41,858 nucleotides of DNA from Acidobacteriota bacterium (GCA_003222275.1 QHVJ01000126.1:1-41858), one strand, 5' to 3'; positions 1 through 9,375 are shown, counted from the first letter of the stretch. Numbers and translations are program-made. The notes: generated by a model from the sequence alone, not told the origin.

Positions 1-242
1 GCATCGCGCACACCGCGCACCACCGCGGGCAGCAGACGGCGCTCGCGCGCATGCTCGGGCGCGACCTCTATAGCACCTATGGCCCCACCGCCGACACCGG
101 TGGCCTCGGGCAGCACAAGGCCCCGACCATCTACGCCTACCCGGACGAGGCGACGCTGCTCGAAGGCGCGGCGGCCGGCGGACGGAAGCGACCCCTCCCC
201 GGGCCGGGGTCCCAGCCCCCGACCGAGCGGCCCGGCCGTTAG
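1..242 (+). CDS. DinB-family protein, C-terminal fragment
   Basis: The open frame runs in from the window edge (frame from position 3) and stops with TAG at 240-242, giving 79 visible residues. Near the start it contains HHRGQQTALARMLG and then TYGPTAD. This resembles the last helix of DinB/YfiT-like four-helix-bundle proteins, where HHRGQ supplies a metal-binding histidine and is followed by a YGPSAD-like turn. DinB-family proteins are often metal-dependent thiol transferases or of unknown role. The last 30 residues are Pro/Arg/Gly-rich and look disordered. The stop lies 14 bp before the GTG of the Mrp gene, so the two may be co-transcribed. The start and most of the protein are outside the window, so only the family can be suggested. 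Confidence 0.6.
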   Translation, partial: IAHTAHHRGQQTALARMLGRDLYSTYGPTADTGGLGQHKAPTIYAYPDEATLLEGAAAGGRKRPLPGPGSQPPTERPGR

Positions 243-256
243 GACGAAGAGCGCAC

Positions 257-1030
257 GTGGCCGACCTCCTTCCCGACGTGCGCCTCAAGGTGGCGGTGGC
301 GTCGGCCAAGGGAGGCGTCGGCAAGTCCACCATGACCGCGAACCTCGCCGTGGCCCTCGTGCGTCTTGGCTACGCCGTGGGGCTGATGGACGCGGACATC
401 TACGGCCCGTCCCAACAGATGATGATGGGCATCGATGAGAAGCCGTACGTCGACAAGCACGACCACCGCCTCCTTCCGATGCAACGGCACGGCGTGTGGG
501 TCGCCACCCTGGGCGCCCTGATGGACCCGGATCGGCCGGCCGTCTGGCGCGGCCCGATGCTGATGAAGGCCGTCGATCAGCTCGTCGCCGGCGTGCGCTG
601 GGGCCGGCTGGACTTCCTCCTCGTCGATCTTCCCCCCGGCACGGGCGACGTCCAGCTCACGCTCACGCAGAGGATCGCCCTCTCCGGCGCCGTCATCGTC
701 ACGACACCGCAGGAGGTGGCGCTCATCGATGCCCGCAAGGGGGTCGCGATGTTCAAGCAGGTGGGCGTCCCGATCCTCGGGATCCTCGAGAACATGTCCT
801 ACTACGTGTGCGGCCAGTGCGGTCACCAAGAGACGATCTTCAAGCGCGGAGGGGGCCGGGAGATGGCTGGCCGGCTGGGTGTTCCCTTCCTGGGCGAGGT
901 CCCCATCGACCCCGACGTCGTCATCGGCGGCGATTCCGGAACGCCCATCGTCGCCTTGGATCCGGGCTGCGCCGCCGCCCGGGCGTACGTGAGCGCGGCG
1001 GAAGTGGTCGCGAAAGCCCTCGGTGCCTGA
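257..1030 (+). CDS. mrp: Mrp/NBP35-type Fe-S cluster carrier P-loop ATPase
   Basis: This 257-residue protein has a deviant Walker A motif, KGGVGKST, at residues 18-25. It is followed by MDADIYGPS and VDLPPGTGD, the signature run of the Mrp/Nbp35 branch of the MinD/ParA superfamily. A CGQC pair sits near residue 185, in the position of the CxxC that bridges an Fe-S cluster between two subunits of Mrp-family dimers. The protein lacks the N-terminal DUF59 domain of longer Mrp proteins. Such proteins deliver Fe-S clusters to apo-enzymes in the cytoplasm. The gene lies just upstream of a formate dehydrogenase whose beta subunit alone carries four predicted clusters; a dedicated role there is inference. 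The start is GTG at 257, with AGGA at 241-244 upstream. Confidence 0.9.
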   Translation: MADLLPDVRLKVAVASAKGGVGKSTMTANLAVALVRLGYAVGLMDADIYGPSQQMMMGIDEKPYVDKHDHRLLPMQRHGVWVATLGALMDPDRPAVWRGPMLMKAVDQLVAGVRWGRLDFLLVDLPPGTGDVQLTLTQRIALSGAVIVTTPQEVALIDARKGVAMFKQVGVPILGILENMSYYVCGQCGHQETIFKRGGGREMAGRLGVPFLGEVPIDPDVVIGGDSGTPIVALDPGCAAARAYVSAAEVVAKALGA

Positions 1031-1045
1031 TCTTCGAAAAGGGGC

Positions 1046-1076
1046 TTGACAAGGCGAATCGCCGGCGCGATAGATG
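1046..1076 (+). promoter_or_regulatory. candidate sigma-70 promoter of the formate dehydrogenase operon
   Basis: A perfect TTGACA lies at 1046-1051 in the short gap between the Mrp stop and the formate dehydrogenase start. A weak -10-like TAGATG lies at 1071-1076, with a rather long 19-bp spacer. The distance to the ATG at 1108 fits a leader of about 25 nt with GGAGG at 1097-1101. The -35 is convincing and the -10 is not. Confidence 0.4.
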
Positions 1077-1107
1077 GCTTCAGGCAGGCACCCACCGGAG
1101 GCTCCCC

Positions 1108-4100
1108 ATGCAACGCCGTACCTTCCTGAAAGCAACGGCCGTTGGGGGCGGCGTCGCACTCGGCTTCAACGTCTCGCGGGCCGAGGCCGAGATGCGCGAG
1201 CTGAAGATCGCGCGCACGACCGAGACCCGCAGCATCTGCCCCTACTGCGCCGTGTCGTGCGGCGTCATCATCCACACCCTCGGCGACAAGTCCAAGAACG
1301 TGAAGGCGGCCGTGGTGCACGTCGAGGGCGATCCCGACCATCCGATCAGCCGTGGCTCGCTCTGTCCGAAGGGGGCGACCCTCAAGGACGACATCACCCA
1401 CAAGAGCCGGCTCGTCTCCCCCAAGGTGCGGCGGCCAGGGTCCGACCGCTGGGAGGACATCTCCTGGGACGACGCCATCGCGCAGATCGCCCGCCACATC
1501 AAGGACACCCGCGACCGGACCTTCGTCGCGAAGAACGCCAAGGGGCAGGTGGTCAACCGGACCCCCGGCATCGCGATGATCGGGGGCTGCACGGACACCA
1601 ACGAGTTCAACTTCCTCCAGTGGAAAGTGGTGACGGCCTTGGGGGTCCCGTACCGGGACACCCAGGCCCGTGTTTGACACGGCCCCACGGTGGCCAGTTT
1701 GGCCGCCACGTTCGGACGGGGGGCGATGACCAATGGCTGGGTGGACATCAAGAACGCCGACGTCATCCTGGCCATGGGCGGTAATCCCGCCGAGAACCAT
1801 CCGGTCGGCTTCAAGTGGTTCATGGAGGCGAAGCGCGGCCGCAACGCCAAGCTCTGCGTGGTGGATCCTCGCTTCACGCGCACGGCGGCGGTCGCCGACG
1901 TCTACGCGCCGATCCGGGCGGGCACGGACATCGCGTTTCTCCTGGGCCTCATCCGGCACACGATCGAGAACAAGCGCTACCACGAGGACTACGTCAAGAT
2001 CCACACCAACGCGCCCTACGTGATCGGCGAGAAGTTCGACTTCAACGACGGCCTGTTCGCGGGATTCGACGAGGGCAAGGGCGAGTACGACAAGACCCTG
2101 TGGGGCTACGAAGCAGGGGCGAAGGGCGGGGCGTACAAGGTCGATCCCACACTCGAGGATCCCCGCTGCGTGTTCCAGCTCCTGAGGAAGCACGTCGCGC
2201 GCTACACGCCGGAGGTGGTCGAGCAGGTCTGCGGCACGCCCAAGGACAAGTTCCTGAAGGTGGCCGACGTCGTGACCTCGACCGGCAACGCCGAGCGCGT
2301 GGGCACGATCACGTACGCGCTCGGCTGGACGCAGCACTCGACCGGCGTCCAGATGATCCGAGCGGCGGCCATGCTCCAGCTCCTCCTCGGCAACGTGGGC
2401 CGGCCGGGGGGGGGCGTCAACGCCTTCCGCGGCCACTCCAACATCCAGGGCGCTACCGACACCGCCGGCACCTTCGAGATCCTGCCCGGCTACCTGAAGA
2501 CGCCCACGGGCCCGCTCACCAACCTCAAGGAGTATTACGAGAGCGCGATCCCGACCACGCTGAACAAGCAGACGTGGCCGTCCATGAACTACTGGGTCAA
2601 CTACCCGAAGTTCATGGTCTCGCTCCTGAAGGCGCAGTACGGCAACGCGGCCACCAAGGACAACGACTTCGGCTACCAGTGGCTGCCGAAGGTCGACGGC
2701 AACTACTCCTGGATGTACATCTTCGACGACATGTACCGCGGCAAGGTGATGCGGGCCGGGGCCGAGGAGCCGGGGCCGGAAGCCCTCATCACCTTCGGCA
2801 TGAACCCGGTCGGCCTGGGCCCGAACTCCAAGAAGATGGTGGCCGCCCTCTCCAAGCAGAAGTGGATGGTGGTCGTCGAGAACGTGGAGACCGAGACGGC
2901 GATCTTCTGGAAGGCGCCCAAGGAGTACGAGGGACCCGAGCCCTCGCAGATCCCCACCGAGGTCTTCCTTCTTCCCGCCGCGGACTTCGCCGAGAAGGAC
3001 GGGACCTTCACCAATTCGGCCCGCTGGCTCCAGTGGAAGTGGAAGGCCCTCGACCCGCCCGGCCGGGCCAAGGCCGACCAGGAGATCCTGGCCCGCATCT
3101 TCCTCGCCGTCCGCGACCTCTACCAGAAGGAAGGCGGGGCGCTCCCCGAGCAGCTCACGAACGTGTCGTGGAGCTACACCAACCCCGCCGAACCGGACCT
3201 CGCCGAAGTGCTGAAGGAGATGAGCGGGAAGGCGCTGGCCGACGTGCACGACCCCGCCGACAAGGCCAAGGTCGTCAAGGCGGCGGGCCAGCAGCTCGAC
3301 GGCTTCGGCCAGCTCATGGACGACGGCACGACGCTATGCGGGAACTGGCTCCACTCCGGCGTCTACACCGAGGCCGGCAACAACGCCCAGCGCCGCAGCA
3401 ATGCCGACCCGACCGGCCTGGGCATGTTCCACAACTGGGCCTTCTCCTGGCCCGCGAACCGCCGCATCATGTACAACCGCGCCTCGGCCGATGCGAACGG
3501 CAAGCCGTGGGACCCCAAGCGCCCTGGCATCTACTGGAACGGCCAGAAGTGGGTGGGCGACGTGCCCGACATGAAGCCGGACGCGCCTCCCGGCACGTAC
3601 GGGGCCTTCATCATGCTCCCCGAGGGCGTCGGGCGGCTGTTCTCCTCGGGTCTGAACGACGGTCCGTTCCCCGAGCACTACGAGGCCGTGGAGGCCCCGA
3701 TTGCGAATCCCCTGCATCCGAACGTAACTTCGAACCCCGCGTTCAAGAAGTTCACCTCCGACAAGGACGTCTACGGGACGAAGGAGGAGTTCCCCATCGT
3801 CTGCACGACCTACCGGCTCACCGAGCACTTCCACTACTGGACCAAGCACCAGGTCGGGGGGCGCCTGAACGAGCTGCAGCCGGGCTTCTTCATCGAGATC
3901 CCCGAGGCCCTCGCGAAGGAGAAGGGCATCGAGAACGGCTCGCAGGTGAGGGTCATCTCCAAGCGCGGACAGATCCAGGGGATGGCGATGGTCACCAAGC
4001 GCCTCTATCCGCTCAAGGTCGACGGCAAGGAGCTGTGGCAGATCGGCTTCCCCATCCACTGGGGCTTTGCGAGCGAGCCCGGCCACACCGGGCCGCTGGC

Positions 4101-4185
4101 CAACCTGCTGACGCCGTCCGCCGGTGACCCGAACACCTGGACGCCGGAGTACAAGGCCTTCCTCGTCAAGCTCGAGAAGGCGTAG
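1108..4185 (+). CDS. fdnG: formate dehydrogenase alpha subunit, selenocysteine-containing (FDH-N type)
   Basis: Catalytic subunit of a membrane-bound formate dehydrogenase that oxidises formate to CO2 at a Mo- or W-bis-pterin centre. It is 1025 residues if the TGA at 1675-1677 is read as selenocysteine 190; the context ARV-Sec-HGPTVASLA matches the active-site Sec region of FdnG-type enzymes. The N-terminus has a Tat signal with RRTFLK at residues 3-8, so the protein should face the periplasm. Cysteines 44, 47, 51 and 86 (CPYCAVSC, then SLCPKG) form the proximal 4Fe-4S motif. The second half contains molybdopterin-oxidoreductase and dinucleotide-binding regions up to the C-terminus. The total length is close to E. 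coli FdnG. GGAGG at 1097-1101 supports the ATG at 1108. Frames before and after the TGA are identical. A conventional gene caller would split this into 189-residue and 831-residue ORFs. Confidence 0.95.
1675..1710 (+). promoter_or_regulatory. selenocysteine TGA codon and bacterial SECIS-like hairpin
   Basis: The in-frame TGA at 1675-1677 is followed 11 nt later by a 7-bp stem, 1689-1695 (GGTGGCC) with 1701-1707 (GGCCGCC), including one G-U pair and closed by the pentaloop AGTTT. Bacterial SECIS elements read by SelB lie directly downstream of the UGA and carry a GU in a small apical loop. The E. coli fdnG element has the same layout, with a closely similar loop. Stem, loop and distance all fit, so the TGA is best read as selenocysteine. 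The protein sequence here is also family-conserved, so stem conservation alone is not independent proof. Confidence 0.85.
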
Positions 4186-4195
4186 GAGCACGGCC

Positions 4196-5095
4196 ATGGC
4201 TGCCCACAACCTCGAGATCCGCCGCTCCTCGGCGTCTCTCTGGGGCGGCGCGACGGGAATGCGCCAGCTCCCCGTCGTCTCGAAATTCATCGACACGACC
4301 ACCTGCATCGGCTGCAAGGCGTGCGAGGTCGCATGCCAGGAGTGGAACGATCTCGGGCCCGTGTCCACCCGGCAGACCGGCACGTACCAGACCATGCCGG
4401 AGCTGGATCCGGAATTCTGGAACCTGATCCGCTTCAACGAGCAGGAGTTCGACGGCGGGGTCGTCTGGCTGATGCGCAAGGACCAGTGCATGCACTGCGA
4501 GGATCCGGGCTGCCTCGCCGCCTGCCCCGCTCCGGGGGCGATCGTCCAGTACGAGAACGGCATCGTGGACGTCAACCCGGAGGCGTGCATCGGCTGCGGC
4601 TTCTGCGCCACCGGCTGCCCCTTCGACGTGCCGAAGTTCCATGCCAAGACCGGCAAGATGGCCAAGTGCACGCTGTGCGTGGACCGGGTCGAGTCGGGCC
4701 TGGAGCCGGCGTGCATCAAGGCGTGCCCCACCGGCTGCCTCCAGTTCGGAACGAAGGACGACATGGTGGCGATGGGCCACGCGCGCGTCGAGCAGCTCAA
4801 GGCGAACGGCTTCGCCAACGCGGTGCTCTACGACCCTCCGGGCGTGGGCGGCACCGGTGTCGTGACCGTCCTCGGCCACGGCGACCACCTGGAGTGGTAC
4901 GGCCTGCCCCGCGATCCCCGGGTGCCGCTGGGAGTGCGGTTCTGGAAGTCGGTGCTCCGCCCTCTCGGCGTCGTGGCGATCTTCGGCGCCGTGGTGGGGG
5001 CGATCGGCCACTTCATGTATCAGGGGCCGAAGGAACCCCCGCAGACGGGCGGCGAGCCGACCGGCGGCGAGCCTCCTCGGACGCCACGACCATGA
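4196..5095 (+). CDS. fdnH: formate dehydrogenase beta subunit, Fe-S electron-transfer protein
   Basis: This 299-residue ferredoxin-like subunit passes electrons from the alpha subunit to cytochrome b. Four cysteine groups are visible: CIGCKACEVAC, CMHCEDPGCLAAC, CIGCGFCATGC and CTLC with a later CIKAC, fitting four 4Fe-4S clusters. A hydrophobic stretch near residue 265 (VVAIFGAVVGAIGHF) is the single C-terminal membrane anchor typical of FdnH/FdoH, followed by a Pro/Gly-rich tail. I choose the ATG at 4196 because AGGAG at 4184-4188 precedes it. An in-frame start at 4124 would lie inside the alpha gene and add a low-complexity Arg/Ser stretch. It overlaps the gamma gene by 4 bp (ATGA), so the two are translationally coupled. 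It has no export signal of its own and probably leaves the cell bound to the Tat-targeted alpha subunit. Confidence 0.93.
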   Translation: MAAHNLEIRRSSASLWGGATGMRQLPVVSKFIDTTTCIGCKACEVACQEWNDLGPVSTRQTGTYQTMPELDPEFWNLIRFNEQEFDGGVVWLMRKDQCMHCEDPGCLAACPAPGAIVQYENGIVDVNPEACIGCGFCATGCPFDVPKFHAKTGKMAKCTLCVDRVESGLEPACIKACPTGCLQFGTKDDMVAMGHARVEQLKANGFANAVLYDPPGVGGTGVVTVLGHGDHLEWYGLPRDPRVPLGVRFWKSVLRPLGVVAIFGAVVGAIGHFMYQGPKEPPQTGGEPTGGEPPRTPRP

Positions 5096-5793
5096 GCGCT
5101 ACGGCATCCCGCCCTCCGGCGGATTCCGCCATCCTGCGCGCCCGGCGCTCGGAAGACGTCGTCGTCGGAGACGAGATCGTCCGGCACCGCCTCGCCACCC
5201 GCGCCATCCACTGGACCGTCGCCCTGTTCTTCTTCCTGGCCTTGTTCTCGGGCCTCCCGATCTGGACGCCGGTCTTCGGCTGGATGGCGCATCTGTTCGG
5301 AGGGCTCAACGTGTGCCGCTGGCTCCATCCCTGGGCGGGCCTGGCCTTCTTCGTGTCCATGCTCGTCATGTTCGTCCACTGGCTGGGCGAGATGCGCCTG
5401 GAGCCGAACGATCGCGAATGGCTCCGGCCCCGCAAGATGATCGAGTACATGCGTTACCAGGGCGAGGACCCGGAGGTGGGCAAGTACAACGGCGGCCAGA
5501 AGCTGTTCTTCTTCGCGGCCGCCCTCGGGGCGCTGGGGCTGCTGCTCTCCGGCGTCGTCGTGTGGTTCCCCCTCGAGTTCCCGCGGATCGTGCGGGAGCT
5601 GGCCATCCTGATCCACGACGTGACGTTCATCCTGTTCGTGGTCGCCGTCGTCTTCCACATCTATCTCGGCACGGCGGCCGAGCCGGGGACGTTCCACTCG
5701 ATGATCCGGGGCACCGTCCGCAAGCCTTGGGCGCGGCTGCATCACCCTCGCTGGTATCGCGAAGTGCTGGGTGGGAAAACCCGCCGTCCCTGA
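5092..5793 (+). CDS. fdnI: formate dehydrogenase gamma subunit, cytochrome b556 type
   Basis: This 233-residue membrane protein has four hydrophobic segments. The first follows ATRAIHWTVALFFFL; the last two enclose LIHDVTFILFVVAVVFHIYLG. Histidines in or near the helices (AIHW, WLHPW, LIHD, VFHIY) are candidates for the two b-haem ligands of FdnI/FdoI. It anchors the alpha-beta dimer in the inner membrane and passes electrons to the quinone pool. The N-terminal 35 residues are cytoplasmic and charged. The start ATG overlaps the beta stop by 4 bp, and the gene's own 3' end overlaps the FdhE start by 23 bp. Confidence 0.92.
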   Translation: MSATASRPPADSAILRARRSEDVVVGDEIVRHRLATRAIHWTVALFFFLALFSGLPIWTPVFGWMAHLFGGLNVCRWLHPWAGLAFFVSMLVMFVHWLGEMRLEPNDREWLRPRKMIEYMRYQGEDPEVGKYNGGQKLFFFAAALGALGLLLSGVVVWFPLEFPRIVRELAILIHDVTFILFVVAVVFHIYLGTAAEPGTFHSMIRGTVRKPWARLHHPRWYREVLGGKTRRP

Positions 5794-6607
5794 AGGCCCC
5801 GTCGAGACCGCTTTCGAGAAGCGCGCCGCGCGCGCGGAGCTCCTCGCGCGCGGGCCCGTGACCACCGCCGAGCCCCTCCGTTTCGCTTGCGGGCTCTATC
5901 GGGTCCAGGGGCGGCTGGCCACTACCATCGAGTCCCTGCACGCCGAGCGCCCGCTCTCCGGGAGGCTGGACGAGGACGCGGACCGTTTCGTGGGCCATCT
6001 CGTCGATCTGCTCCGCTTCGCCGCGGAGCAGGGCCCTCCCGCCATCGTCGCGGATGCCGAGCGCCGGCAGCGCGAACGGGCTTTCCAGACCCGATCGCGT
6101 CTGCTCGAGTGGTGGAACGGCGACGGCGCTACCGCAGAACGCTATCTCTCCCGGGCCCTGCTTCGTCCCTACGTCGAGGTCCTGGCCCATCTGAGAGTGG
6201 CTCCGGACCGCCTCCACGGCCCCGGGCAGTGTCCATTTTGCGGCGGCGGTCCCTGGATTGCCGTTCGGCGAGAGGATGCCGACGGAGGGGACGGGCGGTC
6301 TCGGGGGACGGGTGCGCGCCGGCTGCTGGGTTGTTCCTTGTGCGGTGCTCAGTGGCCTCTGGGCCGGATCCTCTGTCCCGCCTGCGACGAGGGGGATCCC
6401 GTGAAGCTCCCGTCGTTCCAGAGCGAGCGCTATCCGGCCGCGCGGATCGAGGCCTGCGAGACGTGCCGCCGGTACGTCAAGTCGATCGACCTCACCGTGG
6501 ACGGCCGCGCGATCCCTGAGGTGGACGACCTCCTTTCGTTGAGCATGGACCTGTGGGCCGCCGGCGAGGGCTTCACGCGCATCGAGCCGGGGCTGGCGGG
6601 CGTTTGA
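5771..6607 (+). CDS. fdhE: FdhE formate dehydrogenase accessory protein
   Basis: This 278-residue cytoplasmic protein has cysteine pairs CPFC, CSLC, CPAC and CETC in its C-terminal half, the rubredoxin-like iron-binding layout of FdhE. FdhE is required for maturation of Tat-exported FDH-N and FDH-O enzymes and binds the catalytic subunit before export. Placement directly behind alpha-beta-gamma supports the assignment. The start is GTG at 5771, inside the end of the gamma gene (23-bp overlap). The N-terminal half is helical and charged. No fdhD, selA, selB or tRNA-Sec gene is seen in the window, so those functions must be encoded elsewhere. Confidence 0.88.
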   Translation: MGKPAVPEGPVETAFEKRAARAELLARGPVTTAEPLRFACGLYRVQGRLATTIESLHAERPLSGRLDEDADRFVGHLVDLLRFAAEQGPPAIVADAERRQRERAFQTRSRLLEWWNGDGATAERYLSRALLRPYVEVLAHLRVAPDRLHGPGQCPFCGGGPWIAVRREDADGGDGRSRGTGARRLLGCSLCGAQWPLGRILCPACDEGDPVKLPSFQSERYPAARIEACETCRRYVKSIDLTVDGRAIPEVDDLLSLSMDLWAAGEGFTRIEPGLAGV

Positions 6608-6635
6608 AGCGGGCCCGGTTAGAATCTTCCTCGTC

Positions 6636-7496
6636 GTGATCGCCAGCCTGCGCCGTCTCTTCCTGGTCCTCGCCCTTGTCGCATCCGCGAGGGCGGCCGG
6701 CGCCGCCGCGGGCGCCAGCGACCCACCCCCCGATATCCTCGTCTCGCGCGGCCTCATGCGGGAGCGCGGCCTCTCGGTCGGCCAGATCGTGATGCTGTCC
6801 GCCGACGCGCGCGGCGCGGGCGCGCGGCCCTTCCGCATCGCCGGCGTCTACGAGCCCACGCCCGATCCCTCGCGCTTCACCGCCAAGCGGCTCGAGGCGC
6901 GGATGCACCTGCCCGACCTGCTAGGCCTCACCGCCGACCCGGGCGAAGCCGGCGCCGTCGATGCCGTGGGCGCCATCAACATCGGCCTCAAGGACCCGGC
7001 CGATGCCGGCGCCTTCGCGCGCGAGCTGGCCGCCCGCGCCCCCGCCGTCTCCGTGGTACCCACCGCGGCCGGCGGCGATGAGCACTTCGTGATCATCGAG
7101 CGCTTCCACATGGCGATCTCGGTCGTGACGATGATCGGGAGCACGGCGTTCCTCCTCGCGCTGATGGTGATTCGCGCGGACGAGCGCCGCGAGATCGCGG
7201 GCCTGCTTCGCCTCCTGGGCCTTCGCCGGCGCCGCATCCTGCTCCAGGCCCTCCTCGAAGGACTGTGCATCGCCACCGCGGGCGCGGTCTTCGGCGTGAT
7301 GTTCGCCGCCGCCACCCAGGGGGCCGTGAACGCCTTCTTCCAGTGGCGCTACGACACGACGCTGGTCTTCGTGCGCGTGACCCCGGCGATCGCGGCCCGC
7401 TGCGTGGCCCTCGCCCTGCCCCTGGGGGTCATGGCGGGACTGCTGGCCTCGTGGACGCTGCTGCGGCGGCCCGTCCTGGACCTGCTGCGCCGGTGA
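6636..7496 (+). CDS. ABC transporter permease, FtsX/MacB type (short form)
   Basis: This 286-residue protein starts with a hydrophobic signal-like segment (residues 5-22). A periplasmic MacB-like domain follows, with ILVSRGLMRERGLSVGQ and FRIAGVYEP. A C-terminal FtsX module has about three membrane helices, including FHMAISVVTMIGSTAFLLALMV-like and two later segments, and ends in LLRR. It is shorter than full MacB/LolC permeases (about 400 residues). It overlaps the next permease gene by 4 bp (GTGA), so the two probably form a heterodimer. The start is GTG at 6636. TAGAAT at 6620-6625 would give an almost leaderless transcript if it is a -10 box, but no clear -35 is seen. Confidence 0.8.
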   Translation: MIASLRRLFLVLALVASARAAGAAAGASDPPPDILVSRGLMRERGLSVGQIVMLSADARGAGARPFRIAGVYEPTPDPSRFTAKRLEARMHLPDLLGLTADPGEAGAVDAVGAINIGLKDPADAGAFARELAARAPAVSVVPTAAGGDEHFVIIERFHMAISVVTMIGSTAFLLALMVIRADERREIAGLLRLLGLRRRRILLQALLEGLCIATAGAVFGVMFAAATQGAVNAFFQWRYDTTLVFVRVTPAIAARCVALALPLGVMAGLLASWTLLRRPVLDLLRR

Positions 7497-8677
7497 GCCC
7501 CCTCCAATTCGCGTGGCGAAGCCTGTCGCGCCAGCCCGCCCGCGCCGTGCTCGGGCTCACCGGGGTCGCGGTGGTGGGGGCGCTGCTCTTCGACATGCTG
7601 ATGCTTTCGCGCGGGCTCATCGTCTCCTTCCGCGACCTCCTCGAGAGCACCGGCTTCGACGTTCGGGTGACCGCCACCGAGGCGCTGCCGGGGATGGGAC
7701 CGTCGGTATCGGAGGCGGCGGCCACGGTCGAGGCGCTGCGCCGCCTGCCGGAGCTGGCGGCGGTGGTGCCGGTGCGGTTCGGCGTCGCCGCCGTCGAGGC
7801 GCTCGGCAAGAAGACGGAGGAGGTCGCGATCATCGGCAGCGAGACGCGACGGCGCGGCGAGTGGCGGCTCGTCCAGGGCGCCGACCTGGCCGAAGACTCC
7901 GGCGCCGGCCGCCCCGACATGGTGGTGAACCGCACCTTCGCGCGCGATCAGGGGCTGGGGCCGGGATCGATCGTCCGGCTCGCATCGACGCTGACGCCCC
8001 GCGAGTTCCGGGTGAGCGGCATCGTCGAGTTTCCCTTCGAGGCGTCCGGCGAGCGGATGGCGGGCGTGACCCTGAACGGCTTCACCCGGGCGTTCCCCGC
8101 CGCTCGGCGCGACGAGGCCGATCTCCTGCTCGTGGCCTCGCCGCCCGGCATGGGCACCGAGACCGCGGTCAGCGCGATCCGGCGGGCGCGTCCGGACCTG
8201 CACGCCTTCTCGATCGACGAGGTGCTGGAGCGCCTGCGGCAGGCGGAGTTCTCGTACTTCCGGCAAGTCTCCTTCGTCCTCGCCACCATCGCGTCCTTCT
8301 TCGCGTTGCTCCTGGTGACGACGCTGCTGACCGTGTCCGTCAACCAGCGGCTGGGCGAGGTCGCCGCCCTGCGCGCGCTCGGCTTCTCGCGAAGGCGCAT
8401 CACCCTCGATCTGCTCGCCGAGTCGGCGCTGCTGGTGGGCGGGGGCGGGATCGTGGCCGTCCCCCTCGGCCTTCTTCTCGCCCACGGGCTCGACTCGATC
8501 CTCCGCCAGATGCCGGACCTGCCGTCGCGCCTGCACTTCTTCGTGTTCGAGCCGCGCGCCCTCGCGATTCACCTGGCCTTCCTCGTCCTCGCCGCGCTCG
8601 TCGCCGCCGCCTACCCGGTGATCCTGGCCGCACGCCTCCCCATCGCGGCCACGCTGCGGAAGGAGAGCATCTCGTGA
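7493..8677 (+). CDS. ABC transporter permease, FtsX/MacB type (full length)
   Basis: This 394-residue permease has the full type VII layout. A first helix lies near residues 15-35, after the typical phrase WRSLSRQPARAVLG. A periplasmic MacB-like domain of about 210 residues follows, then three C-terminal helices in the FtsX domain, which begins at FRQVSFVLATIASFFALLLV and carries LGEVAALRALGFSRRRI, the coupling-helix region contacting the ATPase. Type VII systems use ATP hydrolysis for mechanotransmission or lipoprotein/lipid extraction and do not form a classical channel. The GTG start overlaps the previous stop by 4 bp, and its stop overlaps the ATPase start by 4 bp. Confidence 0.88.
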   Translation: MSPLQFAWRSLSRQPARAVLGLTGVAVVGALLFDMLMLSRGLIVSFRDLLESTGFDVRVTATEALPGMGPSVSEAAATVEALRRLPELAAVVPVRFGVAAVEALGKKTEEVAIIGSETRRRGEWRLVQGADLAEDSGAGRPDMVVNRTFARDQGLGPGSIVRLASTLTPREFRVSGIVEFPFEASGERMAGVTLNGFTRAFPAARRDEADLLLVASPPGMGTETAVSAIRRARPDLHAFSIDEVLERLRQAEFSYFRQVSFVLATIASFFALLLVTTLLTVSVNQRLGEVAALRALGFSRRRITLDLLAESALLVGGGGIVAVPLGLLLAHGLDSILRQMPDLPSRLHFFVFEPRALAIHLAFLVLAALVAAAYPVILAARLPIAATLRKESIS

Positions 8678-9375
8678 GCGCGCCCGTCGCCATCGTGGAA
8701 GCCCGCGGCGTGGGCAAGGTGTACCCGATGCCCGCGGGGCCGGTGGAGGCGCTGCGCGACGTCTCGCTCACGGTGGCACCAGGCGAATACGTGGCGATCT
8801 CCGGGCCGTCGGGCTGCGGCAAGTCGACGCTGCTCCACCTCCTCGGCTGCGTCGACACGCCTACCGCCGGCTCGCTGCTCTTCGAAGGGCACCCCGTGCG
8901 GGCGATGGGAGAGGAAGAGCGGAGCCGGATCCGGCTGCGCCGCATCGGCTTCGTGTTCCAGCGGTTCTACCTGCTGCCCATGCTCACCGCGTGGGAGAAC
9001 GTCGAGCTGGTGCAGAGCGAGGCGGGGATGCCCGCCGCCGAGCGCCGGGCGCGGACGCGGGAGCTGCTCGAGTACGTGGGGCTGGGCGAACGCGCCGGCC
9101 ACCGTCCGTCGCAGCTCTCGGGGGGTGAGATGCAGAGGGTGGCGATCGCGCGCGCCCTGGCCAACCGGCCCGGACTCCTGCTCGCCGACGAGCCGACGGG
9201 CGAGCTGGACGACGAGACCGGCGAGCAGATCGGCGACCTGTTCGACCGGGTCAACGCCGACGGCACCGCGCTCGTCATCGTCACCCACAACCCCGCGCTG
9301 GCGGCGCGCGCGCGGCGCCGGCTCGCAATGCGCAGTGGCCGCCTCGCGGCTCCTTCCGTGGTCGCGGGCTCGTGA
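8674..9375 (+). CDS. ABC transporter ATP-binding protein, LolD/MacB-like
   Basis: This 233-residue nucleotide-binding subunit has Walker A GPSGCGKS at residues 44-51, the Q-loop at VFQRFYLLP, signature LSGGEMQR, Walker B LLLADEPTGELD and switch histidine at VTHN. The ADEPTGELD phrase and gene context place it in the LolD/FtsE/MacB clade that energises type VII permeases. It starts with GTG overlapping the permease stop and ends overlapping the next gene by 4 bp, so all four genes of this set are coupled. Confidence 0.92.
   Translation: MSAPVAIVEARGVGKVYPMPAGPVEALRDVSLTVAPGEYVAISGPSGCGKSTLLHLLGCVDTPTAGSLLFEGHPVRAMGEEERSRIRLRRIGFVFQRFYLLPMLTAWENVELVQSEAGMPAAERRARTRELLEYVGLGERAGHRPSQLSGGEMQRVAIARALANRPGLLLADEPTGELDDETGEQIGDLFDRVNADGTALVIVTHNPALAARARRRLAMRSGRLAAPSVVAGS

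Noticed and set aside
1675-1677. Nonsense mutation or frameshift making the formate dehydrogenase a pseudogene
   Set aside because: The frame is the same on both sides, the TGA is at the known Sec position and a SECIS-like hairpin follows.
823-3249. Long antisense open frame (808 codons) opposite the formate dehydrogenase gene
   Set aside because: It is the reverse shadow of a strongly supported gene in GC-rich DNA; its translation is low-complexity and matches no family.
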